Shown: positions 1 to 5,746, counted from the first letter of the stretch. The stretch is DNA of 5,993 bases from Oscillospiraceae bacterium (GCA_020025545.1 JAHHRX010000047.1:1-5993), one strand, 5' to 3'. Program-made: numbers and translations. The notes: generated by a model from the sequence alone, not told the origin.

Positions 1-53
1 GCAAGAGTCTGCAAAACTCTCATTCCCCAGTTCAAATCTGGGCGGTACCTCCA
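1..53 (+). tRNA. tRNA-Cys (GCA anticodon), 3' part; 5' end lies outside the window
   Basis: The window opens just before the anticodon arm. The stem AGAGT (4-8) pairs with ACTCT (16-20) around the loop CTGCAAA, placing anticodon GCA at 11-13, which reads cysteine codons. A five-base variable region (21-25) follows, then the T arm CCCAG (26-30)/CTGGG (38-42) with loop TTCAAAT, the 3' acceptor strand (43-49), a U discriminator base at 50 and an encoded CCA at 51-53. U73 is a known identity base for cysteinyl-tRNA synthetase, so anticodon and discriminator agree. The 5' acceptor strand and D arm are missing only because the window starts here. Confidence 0.95.
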
Positions 54-85
54 AAAAAAGCAGCTTGATTAAGCTGCTTTTTTTT
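54..85 (+). terminator. Rho-independent terminator of the tRNA-Cys transcript
   Basis: A perfect 8-bp stem, AGCAGCTT (59-66) with AAGCTGCT (71-78), closes a GATT loop and runs into an uninterrupted T tract (78-85). The A run upstream of the stem (54-58) can pair with the T tract, so it may also work on the minus strand. It directly follows the tRNA CCA end and separates the tRNA unit from the operon beginning at 451. Confidence 0.88.
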
Positions 86-261
86 GTTTTATCTGCCTTT
101 TTGCATTTGCTGGTGTGTTCCCTTGAAAGAGTGTCGCCAGTGGCAAAAAAACCCCAAATTTCATGGGGAAACGGCAGGATATTCTTGCTTCGTCCGACAT
201 AAAAATACGAAAGCAGTCAAATTCCCCAAAAAAGTGTGACATATATCTATGCTTTGGTCAA
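86..261. other. Gene-free spacer between tRNA terminator and operon promoter
   Basis: No reading frame with a credible ribosome binding site is visible on either strand. The only structure seen is a weak 5-bp hairpin CCCCA (152-156)/TGGGG (164-168), followed by AAAC rather than a T tract, and two copies of a YGACATA heptamer (195-201 and 237-243). A third copy lies in the promoter at 280-286. I see no repeat, attachment site or RNA gene that I can support here. Confidence 0.6.
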
Positions 262-290
262 TTGACAGTTTGTATCATATGACATACAAT
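262..290 (+). promoter_or_regulatory. Sigma-A type promoter of the operon
   Basis: A perfect -35 hexamer TTGACA (262-267) and a -10 hexamer TACAAT (285-290, one mismatch to TATAAT) are separated by the optimal 17 bases. Transcription would start near 296-298, leaving a 5' leader of roughly 150 bases before the first gene at 451. It is the only strong promoter seen upstream, and the close spacing of all downstream genes suggests it drives the whole cluster. Confidence 0.78.
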
Positions 291-296
291 TTGTAT
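269..296 (+). promoter_or_regulatory. Candidate operator: three TTGTAT half-sites over the -10 region
   Basis: TTGTAT occurs at 270-275, its reverse complement ATACAA at 284-289, and TTGTAT again at 291-296. The last two make a perfect 13-base palindrome centred on position 290; the first two make an inverted repeat with an 8-base gap. The direct copies of TTTGTAT (269-275 and 290-296) are 21 bases apart, two helical turns. Because the sites cover the spacer, the -10 element and the start region, a bound dimer would be expected to block RNA polymerase. No regulator gene is in the window and I do not recognise the motif as that of a particular family. The region is AT-rich, so part of this symmetry could be chance. 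Confidence 0.35.
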
Positions 297-450
297 ATTA
301 GTTTAACACAACCGATTCTATGCTCCTGCGGCGTTTTACACATTGCGCCCATACCCTTGGTGGAGTGCAGTTCGGTTGTTTCGTCTGTCTGCAGTTTGTT
401 TCTGCTGTCAATACCCAATTGGGGATTTTTAGCTTAGGGTGTGATTTTTT
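297..450 (+). promoter_or_regulatory. Long 5' leader with possible ribosome-site-masking structure
   Basis: ACAACCGA (308-315) is perfectly complementary to TCGGTTGT (372-379), enclosing 56 bases that hold a small GGCG (330-333)/CGCC (346-349) hairpin. The ribosome binding site region AGGGTGTG (436-443) is complementary over 8 bases, with one G-U pair, to CATACCCT (350-357). A second ATACCC copy (411-416) matches GGGTGT (437-442). Either copy could mask translation of the first gene. No known riboswitch class was recognised, and no convincing terminator was seen: the CCCAATTGGG element (414-423) before a T5 run gives only a 3-bp stem. A 62-codon frame at 249-437 crosses the promoter and is not credible as a gene. 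Confidence 0.35.
436..441 (+). promoter_or_regulatory. Ribosome binding site of the CooC-like gene
   Basis: AGGGTG lies 9 bases before the ATG at 451. It is weaker than the other sites in the operon and is the segment that can pair with ATACCC copies in the leader, so it is a plausible control point. Confidence 0.65.
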
Positions 451-1209
451 ATGAGCCAAGCAATTATTACAGTTGCCGGAAAGGGAGGTGTCGGTAAAAC
501 CTCCATTTCTGCTGCCATTGTGCGTCAGTTGGTTAAGAAGTATCCGGACTCCAGAATCTTAGCCATTGATGCTGACCCGGCTGTGGGGCTTGCAACGGCG
601 CTGGGGGTACAGGTGAGCACTACCGTTGACGATATTCGCAAGGCGATTACCGCTGCCGGTCAGGGTGACTTCCAGAAAATGCGAGCCAAGGAGATGCTGG
701 GGGAGGCTCACATGCGTCTGTTTGACGCTATGGTGGAGACACAGGGCTTTGCTTTTATTGCTGTCGGCAGACCCGAGGCAGCCGGATGCTACTGTGGTAT
801 CAATGCCTACCTGAAAGAGGTTATCAGCATGATGAGTGAGGAGTTTGATTATGTTGTGATCGACGGCGAGGCCGGTATTGAGCAGGTCAACCGTCGTGTC
901 ATGGAAAAAGTCACGCACATGCTGCTGGTGAGCGATCCCAGTAAGAAGGGCACCAATGTGATACAGACCATCAAGAAGGTGGCAGATGAGCTGGTGATGT
1001 ACCGGGAAATCGGTGTGATCATCAACCGTCTTGGAGAAGAGGGACAGAAGCAGTATATTGACACGGGTGATCTGCCCATTCTGGCCTATATACCGGAGGA
1101 TAAGGTTTTGCAGCTTGCGGACATCAAGGGCGAAAGCGTTATGAACCTGCCGGATGATTCTAACTTGGTAAAAGGCGTCCAAGAGGCGCTGGATACAATC
1201 GGGATTTAA
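451..1209 (+). CDS. CooC/AcsF-type P-loop ATPase (nickel-insertion maturation protein)
   Basis: This 252-residue cytosolic protein belongs to the SIMIBI/MinD-type ATPases. It has a deviant Walker A GKGGVGKT (10-17) with the signature lysine K11, an IDADP segment (39-43), a switch II region DGEAG (138-142) and an IINR stretch (190-193) placed where the family contacts the base. The decisive feature is the CYC motif C113-Y-C115: CooC1 of Carboxydothermus hydrogenoformans binds metal at its dimer interface through a CxC at nearly the same position. In that family ATP-driven dimerisation inserts Ni into CO dehydrogenase (CooC) or acetyl-CoA synthase (AcsF). Length matches the family (about 250-260). 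It is first in the operon, 20 bases before the next gene. No CO dehydrogenase gene is present, so its client may be the ACS-like protein at 5005 or the dehydratase-like pair. Family call is firm; the metal and client are inference. Confidence 0.93.
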   Translation: MSQAIITVAGKGGVGKTSISAAIVRQLVKKYPDSRILAIDADPAVGLATALGVQVSTTVDDIRKAITAAGQGDFQKMRAKEMLGEAHMRLFDAMVETQGFAFIAVGRPEAAGCYCGINAYLKEVISMMSEEFDYVVIDGEAGIEQVNRRVMEKVTHMLLVSDPSKKGTNVIQTIKKVADELVMYREIGVIINRLGEEGQKQYIDTGDLPILAYIPEDKVLQLADIKGESVMNLPDDSNLVKGVQEALDTIGI

Positions 1210-1218
1210 ATTTTAGAC

Positions 1219-1224
1219 GAGGTG
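1219..1224 (+). promoter_or_regulatory. Ribosome binding site fixing the GTG start at 1230
   Basis: GAGGTG sits 5 bases before GTG 1230 and 10 bases after the preceding stop codon. No ATG in this frame has a comparable site, so the GTG start is preferred. Confidence 0.75.
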
Positions 1225-1229
1225 AGACA

Positions 1230-2447
1230 GTGAAAGACCTAAAACATTTGTATTATTTTGAGAGCCTGCTTCAGGACGCTAACAACGAACTGGTGCGTCA
1301 GGCTCAGGCAGAAGGAAAGCTGGCTATCGGCTACACCTGCTTCCATATGCCCGAGGTGCTGCTCAATCTGGACAAGTGCTTCTCCACACGCCTGCGGGCG
1401 CCGAACATGGGATCTATGGAAATCGCTACTTATTACATGTGTAATGGCAGCTGCGAGTATTCCCGCGCGCTTTTGGAGCGTGCAATGGAGGGCAACTACC
1501 AGTACCTGGATGCCATGGCGGGCGTTGACCTTTGCGAGGCCATGAATCGCTGCATGGAGAACATGGAGCTGCTGCAGATTCAGGATCCCAACAAGAAGAA
1601 TTTCTTCTGGGTGAACACAGACGTTGCCTACTCCGATGACGAAGCCAGCGTCAAGCATACTGTGGAGCAGCTGAGAAGAAAGCTGCTGAACAAGCTCCAC
1701 GAAAACTACGGCGTGGACATTTCTGATGATGCTCTCCGCGCAGCCGTCGCAGAGCACAATGAGGTTTGCCGGCTGATTACGGAAATCGGTGAATACCGGA
1801 AACTGGATAATCCCACAATTACCGGTTATGAGTTCCATGTGATTACACTGGCTACTTATGTATGCCCCAAGTATCTCATTATTGACAAGCTTCGTGAAAC
1901 ACTGGAGGAGCTCAAGACCAGAGAGCCGGACAAGAAGCCTAATCACCGCATCAAGGTTGTTGTGGTAGGTTCTGAGATCGATGATCCGGATTTGATCCGC
2001 CTTATGGAAGAAAACGGTGCGCTGGTGGTTGCAGACCGGTTCTGCTACGGCAGTATTCCCGGCAGACAGGAAATCATCCTGAATGATGGGGAAGATGTGC
2101 TGACACAGATTTGCCGCCAGTATTTGCAGGCTACCGAGTGCCCCCGTCACTGTGCGCCCCATAGGGTTCAGTACAGATATGACCATGTGGCGCAGCTTGT
2201 TAAGGATTACAAGGCTGACGGCGTAATCTATGAGCAGATGAAATTCTGCACATATTGGAGCTATGAGCGTACGCTGGCCTCCCATGTGATGGCTGATGAG
2301 TACGGTATTCCTACACTTTCCATTGACAGACCCTATCGAAGCGGCAACAGCGGCCAGCTGAGAACCCGTATTCAGGCCTTCGTTGAAAATGTAGAGATTA
2401 AGAAAATTAAAGCACGGCATGAAGCCAAGATGCAGGAGGTGAAGTAA
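1230..2447 (+). CDS. 2-hydroxyacyl-CoA dehydratase / benzoyl-CoA reductase family subunit (HgdB/BcrB-like, 405 aa)
   Basis: The protein has the two-lobed HGD-D fold signatures of PF06050. An N-terminal lobe carries C37 (TCFHMPEVL) and C71-x3-C75. A Rossmann-like second lobe starts near 241 (IKVVVVGSEID). The closing family motif is ADGVIYEQMKFC (329-340), followed by a GIPTLSID strand (359-366) and the terminal helix RIQAF. In studied members each subunit uses about three cysteines to hold a [4Fe-4S] or a double-cubane cluster; C37, C71 or C75, and C340 are the likely ligands here. There are 13 cysteines, including C304-x3-C308, more than the minimum. It would pair with the next gene and be reduced by the activase at 4047. 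The 1-base gap to the next gene implies equal expression. Substrate cannot be read from sequence: 2-hydroxyacyl-CoA dehydration, aromatic ring reduction or a DCCP-like reduction of small molecules are all open. Confidence 0.92.
   Translation: MKDLKHLYYFESLLQDANNELVRQAQAEGKLAIGYTCFHMPEVLLNLDKCFSTRLRAPNMGSMEIATYYMCNGSCEYSRALLERAMEGNYQYLDAMAGVDLCEAMNRCMENMELLQIQDPNKKNFFWVNTDVAYSDDEASVKHTVEQLRRKLLNKLHENYGVDISDDALRAAVAEHNEVCRLITEIGEYRKLDNPTITGYEFHVITLATYVCPKYLIIDKLRETLEELKTREPDKKPNHRIKVVVVGSEIDDPDLIRLMEENGALVVADRFCYGSIPGRQEIILNDGEDVLTQICRQYLQATECPRHCAPHRVQYRYDHVAQLVKDYKADGVIYEQMKFCTYWSYERTLASHVMADEYGIPTLSIDRPYRSGNSGQLRTRIQAFVENVEIKKIKARHEAKMQEVK
2434..2442 (+). promoter_or_regulatory. Very strong ribosome binding site of the 522-residue subunit
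   Basis: AGGAGGTGA is a full match to the 16S anti-Shine-Dalgarno core, 6 bases before ATG 2449, and lies inside the last codons of the previous gene. It supports tight coupling of the two dehydratase-like subunits. Confidence 0.8.
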
Positions 2448-2448
2448 G

Positions 2449-4017
2449 ATGGCATATAATCCCAAAACAGGAAAAGGCCTCGGCGACCTCTACCGCGGCG
2501 ATAGCCGTGCCATGCGGCACCGTGAGTGGAAAGGCTTCCGGGATACGATGTATGATTTCGGACGCTGGCTCAAGTGCTACGGCTTTATGGCCTGCAAGCT
2601 GGGTGGGCACCCGATTCTGCTGGTAAAAGCCATGCTGCGTTATCGGTGGATGCTGTCTTACCTGACCGCTGCCAACATGATTGACCGCCACACCATCGGT
2701 TTGCGCGGCAATGAACTGCGCTATGTCCACGAAGAGCTGTTTGCCCTGGTGCATAATGCCACCATTAATGTCAAGGAGATTCTGCAGCGGGACGAGCATC
2801 TGCGCCCCAACAGTAAAAAGGCCCAGCGCCTTCGGGAAAATACCGTTATGTTTGACGAGATGACTCCGTCTAATATCATGTGGGGTTTCCCGACGCTGGA
2901 CTGGATGGACATTGCTATGATGACCATTGGTATGCCCGGTGAGGTTGATCAGCAGGCAAATGTTTACTACATTGACCGTATCGAGGAATTCGGTATGGCT
3001 GCCGATGTTTGCCCTCTGCCGGCAGCTGAGTGCGGCTGTGCTGTTGTCAATGATTATCCAATCCTCGGTAAGACCTATATTACAAGTACCATGCCCTGCG
3101 ACGGTTCTATCGGACAGACTACTTTTATGGCACGGTACTTCAAAGACCTGCCCATTTATCAGATCACCCCGCCTCAGCGGTTTAATGAGCCGGAAGTTCA
3201 GGAATTTGCGGTTCACAATCTGCAGGGCTGTATCGATTTTATCGAGAAAAACTACGGCGTCAAGTGGGACTGGGATTCTTTTTGGGAAAATGCCAAGAAA
3301 TACAACGAATCCACCCAGGCAGTTATCGATAAATGGGATATCAACTGTACGGATTATCCTCAGGTTTGCGGTGCAGCTCTGTCTCTGACCCGTGAATATG
3401 AATTCCAGGGCGCAGGCTGTATGGATCCTTACCTTTACAAAGCACAGCTCAAGACCACCGAAATGGCGAAGAAGGGTTATGAAAAGGATGCTGCCAAGGG
3501 CGAAAAGAACTATCGTCACCGTGCCATCGTCTGGGCCTGCCCGGCACACTATTACACCAATTTCACCTATTGGGCAGATAAGTGCTGGGGTGTTAAGACA
3601 CTGGTGGATATGGAATGTATGCTTTCTTACCATATGTATCACATCGGTGACGAAAAGCAGGCCATGATCGATATGGCAAGCTCTTACGAGCGTATGATGA
3701 TGCGTTCTCATACCAACGGCGGCTATGTGAACTCTCTGGATGAGTGCTGGAAGATGGTTAAGAAGTTCAATGCCGATATGGTTATTATGTACGACCATGT
3801 TTCCTGTAAAAATGTGGGCTGCCTCCATGGCTTGTACGAAGATCAGGCCAGAGAGCACGGTGTTCACATGGTATGGATTCCCCATGACCTGATGGACCCC
3901 CGTACCGTGTCCCGCGTGGCAATGCGTGATGCTTTCAATAAGTACATGACCAATGTCTTCAGAGAAGAGCCTCTGGACCCCACCTTTGTGGAGTACGAGG
4001 ATGCTCTGACTTGGTAA
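2449..4017 (+). CDS. Large 2-hydroxyacyl-CoA dehydratase / benzoyl-CoA reductase family subunit with N-terminal extension (522 aa)
   Basis: A second HGD-D superfamily protein, partner of the preceding subunit. The C-terminal family pattern is clear: NADMVIMYDHVSC (441-453), C458, a strand GVHMVWIPHDLMDPR (471-485) and a terminal helix ending near F503. Likely cluster ligands are among C188, C195-G-C197, C217, C453 and C458; the protein has 16 cysteines. Family members are usually about 370-430 residues, so roughly 130-140 N-terminal residues are extra: they are helical and rich in basic and aromatic residues (for example around 27-70) with C43 and C49, and look like neither a signal peptide nor a membrane segment. 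The extension could bind a partner or nucleic-acid-like cofactor, but that is unknown. The ATG at 2449 has an ideal ribosome site and a 1-base gap to the previous stop, so it is not an over-long start call. Confidence 0.92.
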   Translation: MAYNPKTGKGLGDLYRGDSRAMRHREWKGFRDTMYDFGRWLKCYGFMACKLGGHPILLVKAMLRYRWMLSYLTAANMIDRHTIGLRGNELRYVHEELFALVHNATINVKEILQRDEHLRPNSKKAQRLRENTVMFDEMTPSNIMWGFPTLDWMDIAMMTIGMPGEVDQQANVYYIDRIEEFGMAADVCPLPAAECGCAVVNDYPILGKTYITSTMPCDGSIGQTTFMARYFKDLPIYQITPPQRFNEPEVQEFAVHNLQGCIDFIEKNYGVKWDWDSFWENAKKYNESTQAVIDKWDINCTDYPQVCGAALSLTREYEFQGAGCMDPYLYKAQLKTTEMAKKGYEKDAAKGEKNYRHRAIVWACPAHYYTNFTYWADKCWGVKTLVDMECMLSYHMYHIGDEKQAMIDMASSYERMMMRSHTNGGYVNSLDECWKMVKKFNADMVIMYDHVSCKNVGCLHGLYEDQAREHGVHMVWIPHDLMDPRTVSRVAMRDAFNKYMTNVFREEPLDPTFVEYEDALTW

Positions 4018-4046
4018 CGACGATTTGAAAAAGGAAGGAATAGAAT

Positions 4047-4838
4047 ATGAAATATTTCGGCGGATGCGATGTAGGCTCTACATACACAAAATGTGTCATT
4101 ATTGACGAAAACGGCAAGATCGTCGGCAATACCACAATTCGCAGCAAGATCAATGCAGAACTCAGCGCCAGAGATGCTTTGGAGCAGACCGTTGCACAGG
4201 TGGATGGCCTCAGGGATATCTCCGATCTTGCGTATCTGGTCGGTACCGGCTACGGCCGGAACAAGGTGCCTCAGGCGCAGGAAAATATTTCCGAGATCTC
4301 ATGCCACGCCATGGGTGTTCATGTCACCAATCCCGATGTGAAAGCCATCATCGATATTGGCGGACAGGATGTTAAGGGTATTGCTATCGATTCCGACGGC
4401 ACTGTTCAGAACTTTGCCATGAACGATAAGTGCGCAGCCGGTACCGGTCGGTTCTTCGAGGCCATGGCCAATGCCTTTGAGTGCTCTTTGGAGGAATTTT
4501 CCAATCTGTCTCTCACTGCAAAAAATGTGATCCCCATAACTGCTCAGTGTACCGTTTTTGCAGAATCCGAGGTTATTACGCTGGTAGGTGAGGGCAAGCC
4601 CCGTGATGAGATTGCAGCCGGCATCCAGCAGGCTGTTGCAAAGCGCTGCTTTGTTATGGCTAAGAAGGCCGGTGCCAAGGATCAGGTTACGCTGACCGGC
4701 GGCTGCGCCAAGAACACAGGTCTTAAAAATGCCATCGAGAAGGTGCTGCGTATCAAGGTCGTAGATCTTGCTGTGGATCCCCAGCTGATGGGCGCTTTGG
4801 GCGCTGCCGAATATGCCCGCCAGAAGGGTATGGAATAA
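4047..4838 (+). CDS. BadF/BadG/HgdC-type ATP-dependent activase (component A)
   Basis: This 263-residue protein is a textbook acyl-CoA dehydratase activase of the ASKHA fold, the usual length for HgdC (about 260). Visible motifs are the first phosphate loop DVGSTYTK (8-15), the second phosphate motif DIGGQD (103-108), the cluster-binding segment MNDKCAAGTGRF (125-136) with C129, the second ligand C168 in QCTVFAESEV, and an adenosine-site GG segment near 218-219. A homodimer holds one [4Fe-4S] cluster between subunits through the two cysteines; ATP hydrolysis opens a helix-cluster-helix angle and drives an electron to the dehydratase component at a very low potential. It lies 29 bases after the large subunit with ribosome site AAGGAAGG (4031-4038). 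All key residues are intact, so it should be active. Confidence 0.96.
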   Translation: MKYFGGCDVGSTYTKCVIIDENGKIVGNTTIRSKINAELSARDALEQTVAQVDGLRDISDLAYLVGTGYGRNKVPQAQENISEISCHAMGVHVTNPDVKAIIDIGGQDVKGIAIDSDGTVQNFAMNDKCAAGTGRFFEAMANAFECSLEEFSNLSLTAKNVIPITAQCTVFAESEVITLVGEGKPRDEIAAGIQQAVAKRCFVMAKKAGAKDQVTLTGGCAKNTGLKNAIEKVLRIKVVDLAVDPQLMGALGAAEYARQKGME

Positions 4839-4843
4839 GGAGG
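4839..4843 (+). promoter_or_regulatory. Ribosome binding site of the 51-codon gene
   Basis: GGAGG starts directly after the TAA at 4836-4838 and ends 6 bases before ATG 4850. This strong site is the main support that the short frame is translated. Confidence 0.8.
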
Positions 4844-4849
4844 GCTAAT

Positions 4850-5005
4850 ATGGCTTGGTATTGGATCGTGGCAATCGTGATTGTTGCTCTGTTTGCGCTG
4901 CTGTTTATCGTCTACATCACCAATGCAGACCTTAAGCTGGTGGAAAAGATCTACGACGCCCTTATTAAGTATCACGACAAAAAGCACATCGAGACAAAAC
5001 TGTAA
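4850..5005 (+). CDS. Small single-pass membrane protein, 51 aa, unknown function
   Basis: The frame encodes 51 residues from ATG 4850 to TAA 5003-5005. After MAWYW comes an uninterrupted hydrophobic stretch (about residues 3-23, rich in I, V, A, L and F) long enough for one membrane helix. A charged, probably cytoplasmic tail of about 27 residues follows, starting at ITNADLKL and ending with several lysines and histidines. There is no signal peptidase site. Evidence for a real gene: an ideal ribosome site, an 11-base gap to the activase, and the TAATG overlap with the next start, which fits an operon member exactly. I do not recognise a family. It could anchor the neighbouring cytosolic enzyme or electron-transfer protein to the membrane; that is inference from position and topology only. 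Confidence 0.82.
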   Translation: MAWYWIVAIVIVALFALLFIVYITNADLKLVEKIYDALIKYHDKKHIETKL

Positions 5006-5730
5006 TGAATATTTTTGATGAACTTATCGTAAAAACCAATGCGCTGCTTCCCGATATGGGGATGCCCTTTGTGCCTGTGGCGGATGTTTCGAAGCACCGT
5101 GGACAGCGCAGCGAGCTGATTCTCGGCAGGGAGACAGCTTTTGAGCTGGGCGGCAGCAACTGTCCCTGTGTTAACGGCAATTTCTTCACGCAGGACGAGT
5201 CCCTTGTGCCGGAGGATGAAATTTTCGTTCTGGGTAATGATCTGCACCAGCTGAAAAAAGACAGTCCCTTTGCACGATTTGCCTTTATTCGCACCGGTGA
5301 TATTGAACAGCATGGGGAGCAGGGTGCCTATGCAATCCTCGAAAATATCGGCATCCGTAAATATGATGTGTTCCCTAAGGGATACATGGTTCGCACCTCG
5401 GCTCTAAGCAACCGGGAGCAGATCCGTGTCTCCAAAACCGCACTCAAAAATCGCCTGAGTTTTGCAGATGTGGGGACTATGTACATTGAGGAGTACAAGA
5501 AAAACAAATATGTTGAGGCAGTTAAGATGGTATTCGTTACGCTGCCGGATGTGGACTATATTCAGCTTGACCGCATGGCAACACTTTCCAATCAGCTGTT
5601 CCGGGCCCTCAATAAGATGGCAGCGGACCTCAAGATGGACTGTAAGGCCTGTGAATGGAAGATTGTCTGTGACGAAGTTGAAGGCATGAAGCAGCTCCAC
5701 GAAAAGATGCTTAACAATCAACATGAATAG
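5005..5730 (+). CDS. Stand-alone acetyl-CoA synthase beta-like protein (CdhC/AcsB-related, shortened, 241 aa)
   Basis: Recalled CdhC/AcsB landmarks occur in the right order: ETAFELGG (43-50), like the GGxxxPAFEL region; an EIFVLGNDL strand (72-80), like the ITxxGPDL segment; an RVSK motif (141-144), like the RISK/RVSK segment; and VEAVKMVFVTLPD (170-182), like the VDKVQVTxxTD strand. It ends with C213-x2-C216-x5-C222, placed where ACS has its first A-cluster cysteines (C506, C509, C518 in Moorella). The rest of the A-cluster domain, including the Cys-Gly-Cys nickel ligands, is absent. A separate C53-P-C55 exists near the N terminus. Full ACS/CdhC proteins are about 400-730 residues, so this is a compact variant, not an obvious fragment: start and stop are clean. 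The start overlaps the previous stop (TAATG) with no strong ribosome site, implying translational coupling. Methyl/acetyl transfer activity is doubtful. A role in cluster or acyl-CoA binding is possible. The homology rests on recalled motifs, not a search. Confidence 0.68.
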   Translation: MNIFDELIVKTNALLPDMGMPFVPVADVSKHRGQRSELILGRETAFELGGSNCPCVNGNFFTQDESLVPEDEIFVLGNDLHQLKKDSPFARFAFIRTGDIEQHGEQGAYAILENIGIRKYDVFPKGYMVRTSALSNREQIRVSKTALKNRLSFADVGTMYIEEYKKNKYVEAVKMVFVTLPDVDYIQLDRMATLSNQLFRALNKMAADLKMDCKACEWKIVCDEVEGMKQLHEKMLNNQHE

Positions 5731-5734
5731 AAAT

Positions 5735-5740
5735 GGAGGA
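5735..5740 (+). promoter_or_regulatory. Ribosome binding site fixing the TTG start at 5747
   Basis: GGAGGA ends 6 bases before TTG 5747. The other nearby TTG (5742) meets a stop codon after one further codon, and the next in-frame ATG is 34 codons downstream with no such site, so TTG 5747 is the best start. Confidence 0.75.
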
Positions 5741-5746
5741 ATTGTT

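Noticed and set aside
1..85. tRNA-Cys 3' end as attachment site of a genomic island
   Set aside because: No integrase, no direct repeat of the tRNA 3' end within the window, and base composition of the operon is not visibly different from its surroundings.
414..430. CCCAATTGGG followed by TTTTT as an attenuator terminator in the leader
   Set aside because: Only 3 base pairs can form around a 4-base loop, too weak for an intrinsic terminator.
249..437. A 62-codon plus-strand frame upstream of the operon
   Set aside because: It overlaps the promoter hexamers, lacks a ribosome binding site, has low-complexity hydrophobic and Cys/Ser-rich content, and its start lies upstream of the predicted transcription start.
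86..450. CRISPR array, insertion sequence or known riboswitch in the gene-free stretch
   Set aside because: No regularly spaced long repeats, no transposase remnant or terminal inverted repeats, and no consensus of a riboswitch class that I can recognise by eye.
559..1182. 207-codon minus-strand open frame opposite the CooC-like gene
   Set aside because: Opposite strand carries Walker A, CxC and switch motifs in order; no ribosome site or family features on the minus strand.
451..1209. Nitrogenase iron protein (NifH) or MinD as identity of the first gene
   Set aside because: It lacks the NifH cluster cysteine context and the C-terminal membrane-targeting helix of MinD; the CxC at 113-115 and overall length fit CooC/AcsF.
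1239..2465. 408-codon minus-strand open frame opposite the 405-residue subunit
   Set aside because: It mirrors a strongly supported gene with recognisable family motifs; its translation shows no family features and no upstream ribosome site. Long antisense frames are common opposite genes with biased codon use.
2407..3885. 492-codon minus-strand open frame opposite the 522-residue subunit
   Set aside because: Same reason: the plus-strand gene has clear motifs and a perfect ribosome site, and the antisense product resembles a shadow translation rich in H, I and V without domain signals.
4047..4838. Hsp70 or sugar kinase as alternative for the ASKHA-fold protein
   Set aside because: The MNDKCAAGTGRF segment and the second cysteine in QCTVFAESEV are specific to Fe-S activases of the BadF/HgdC family.
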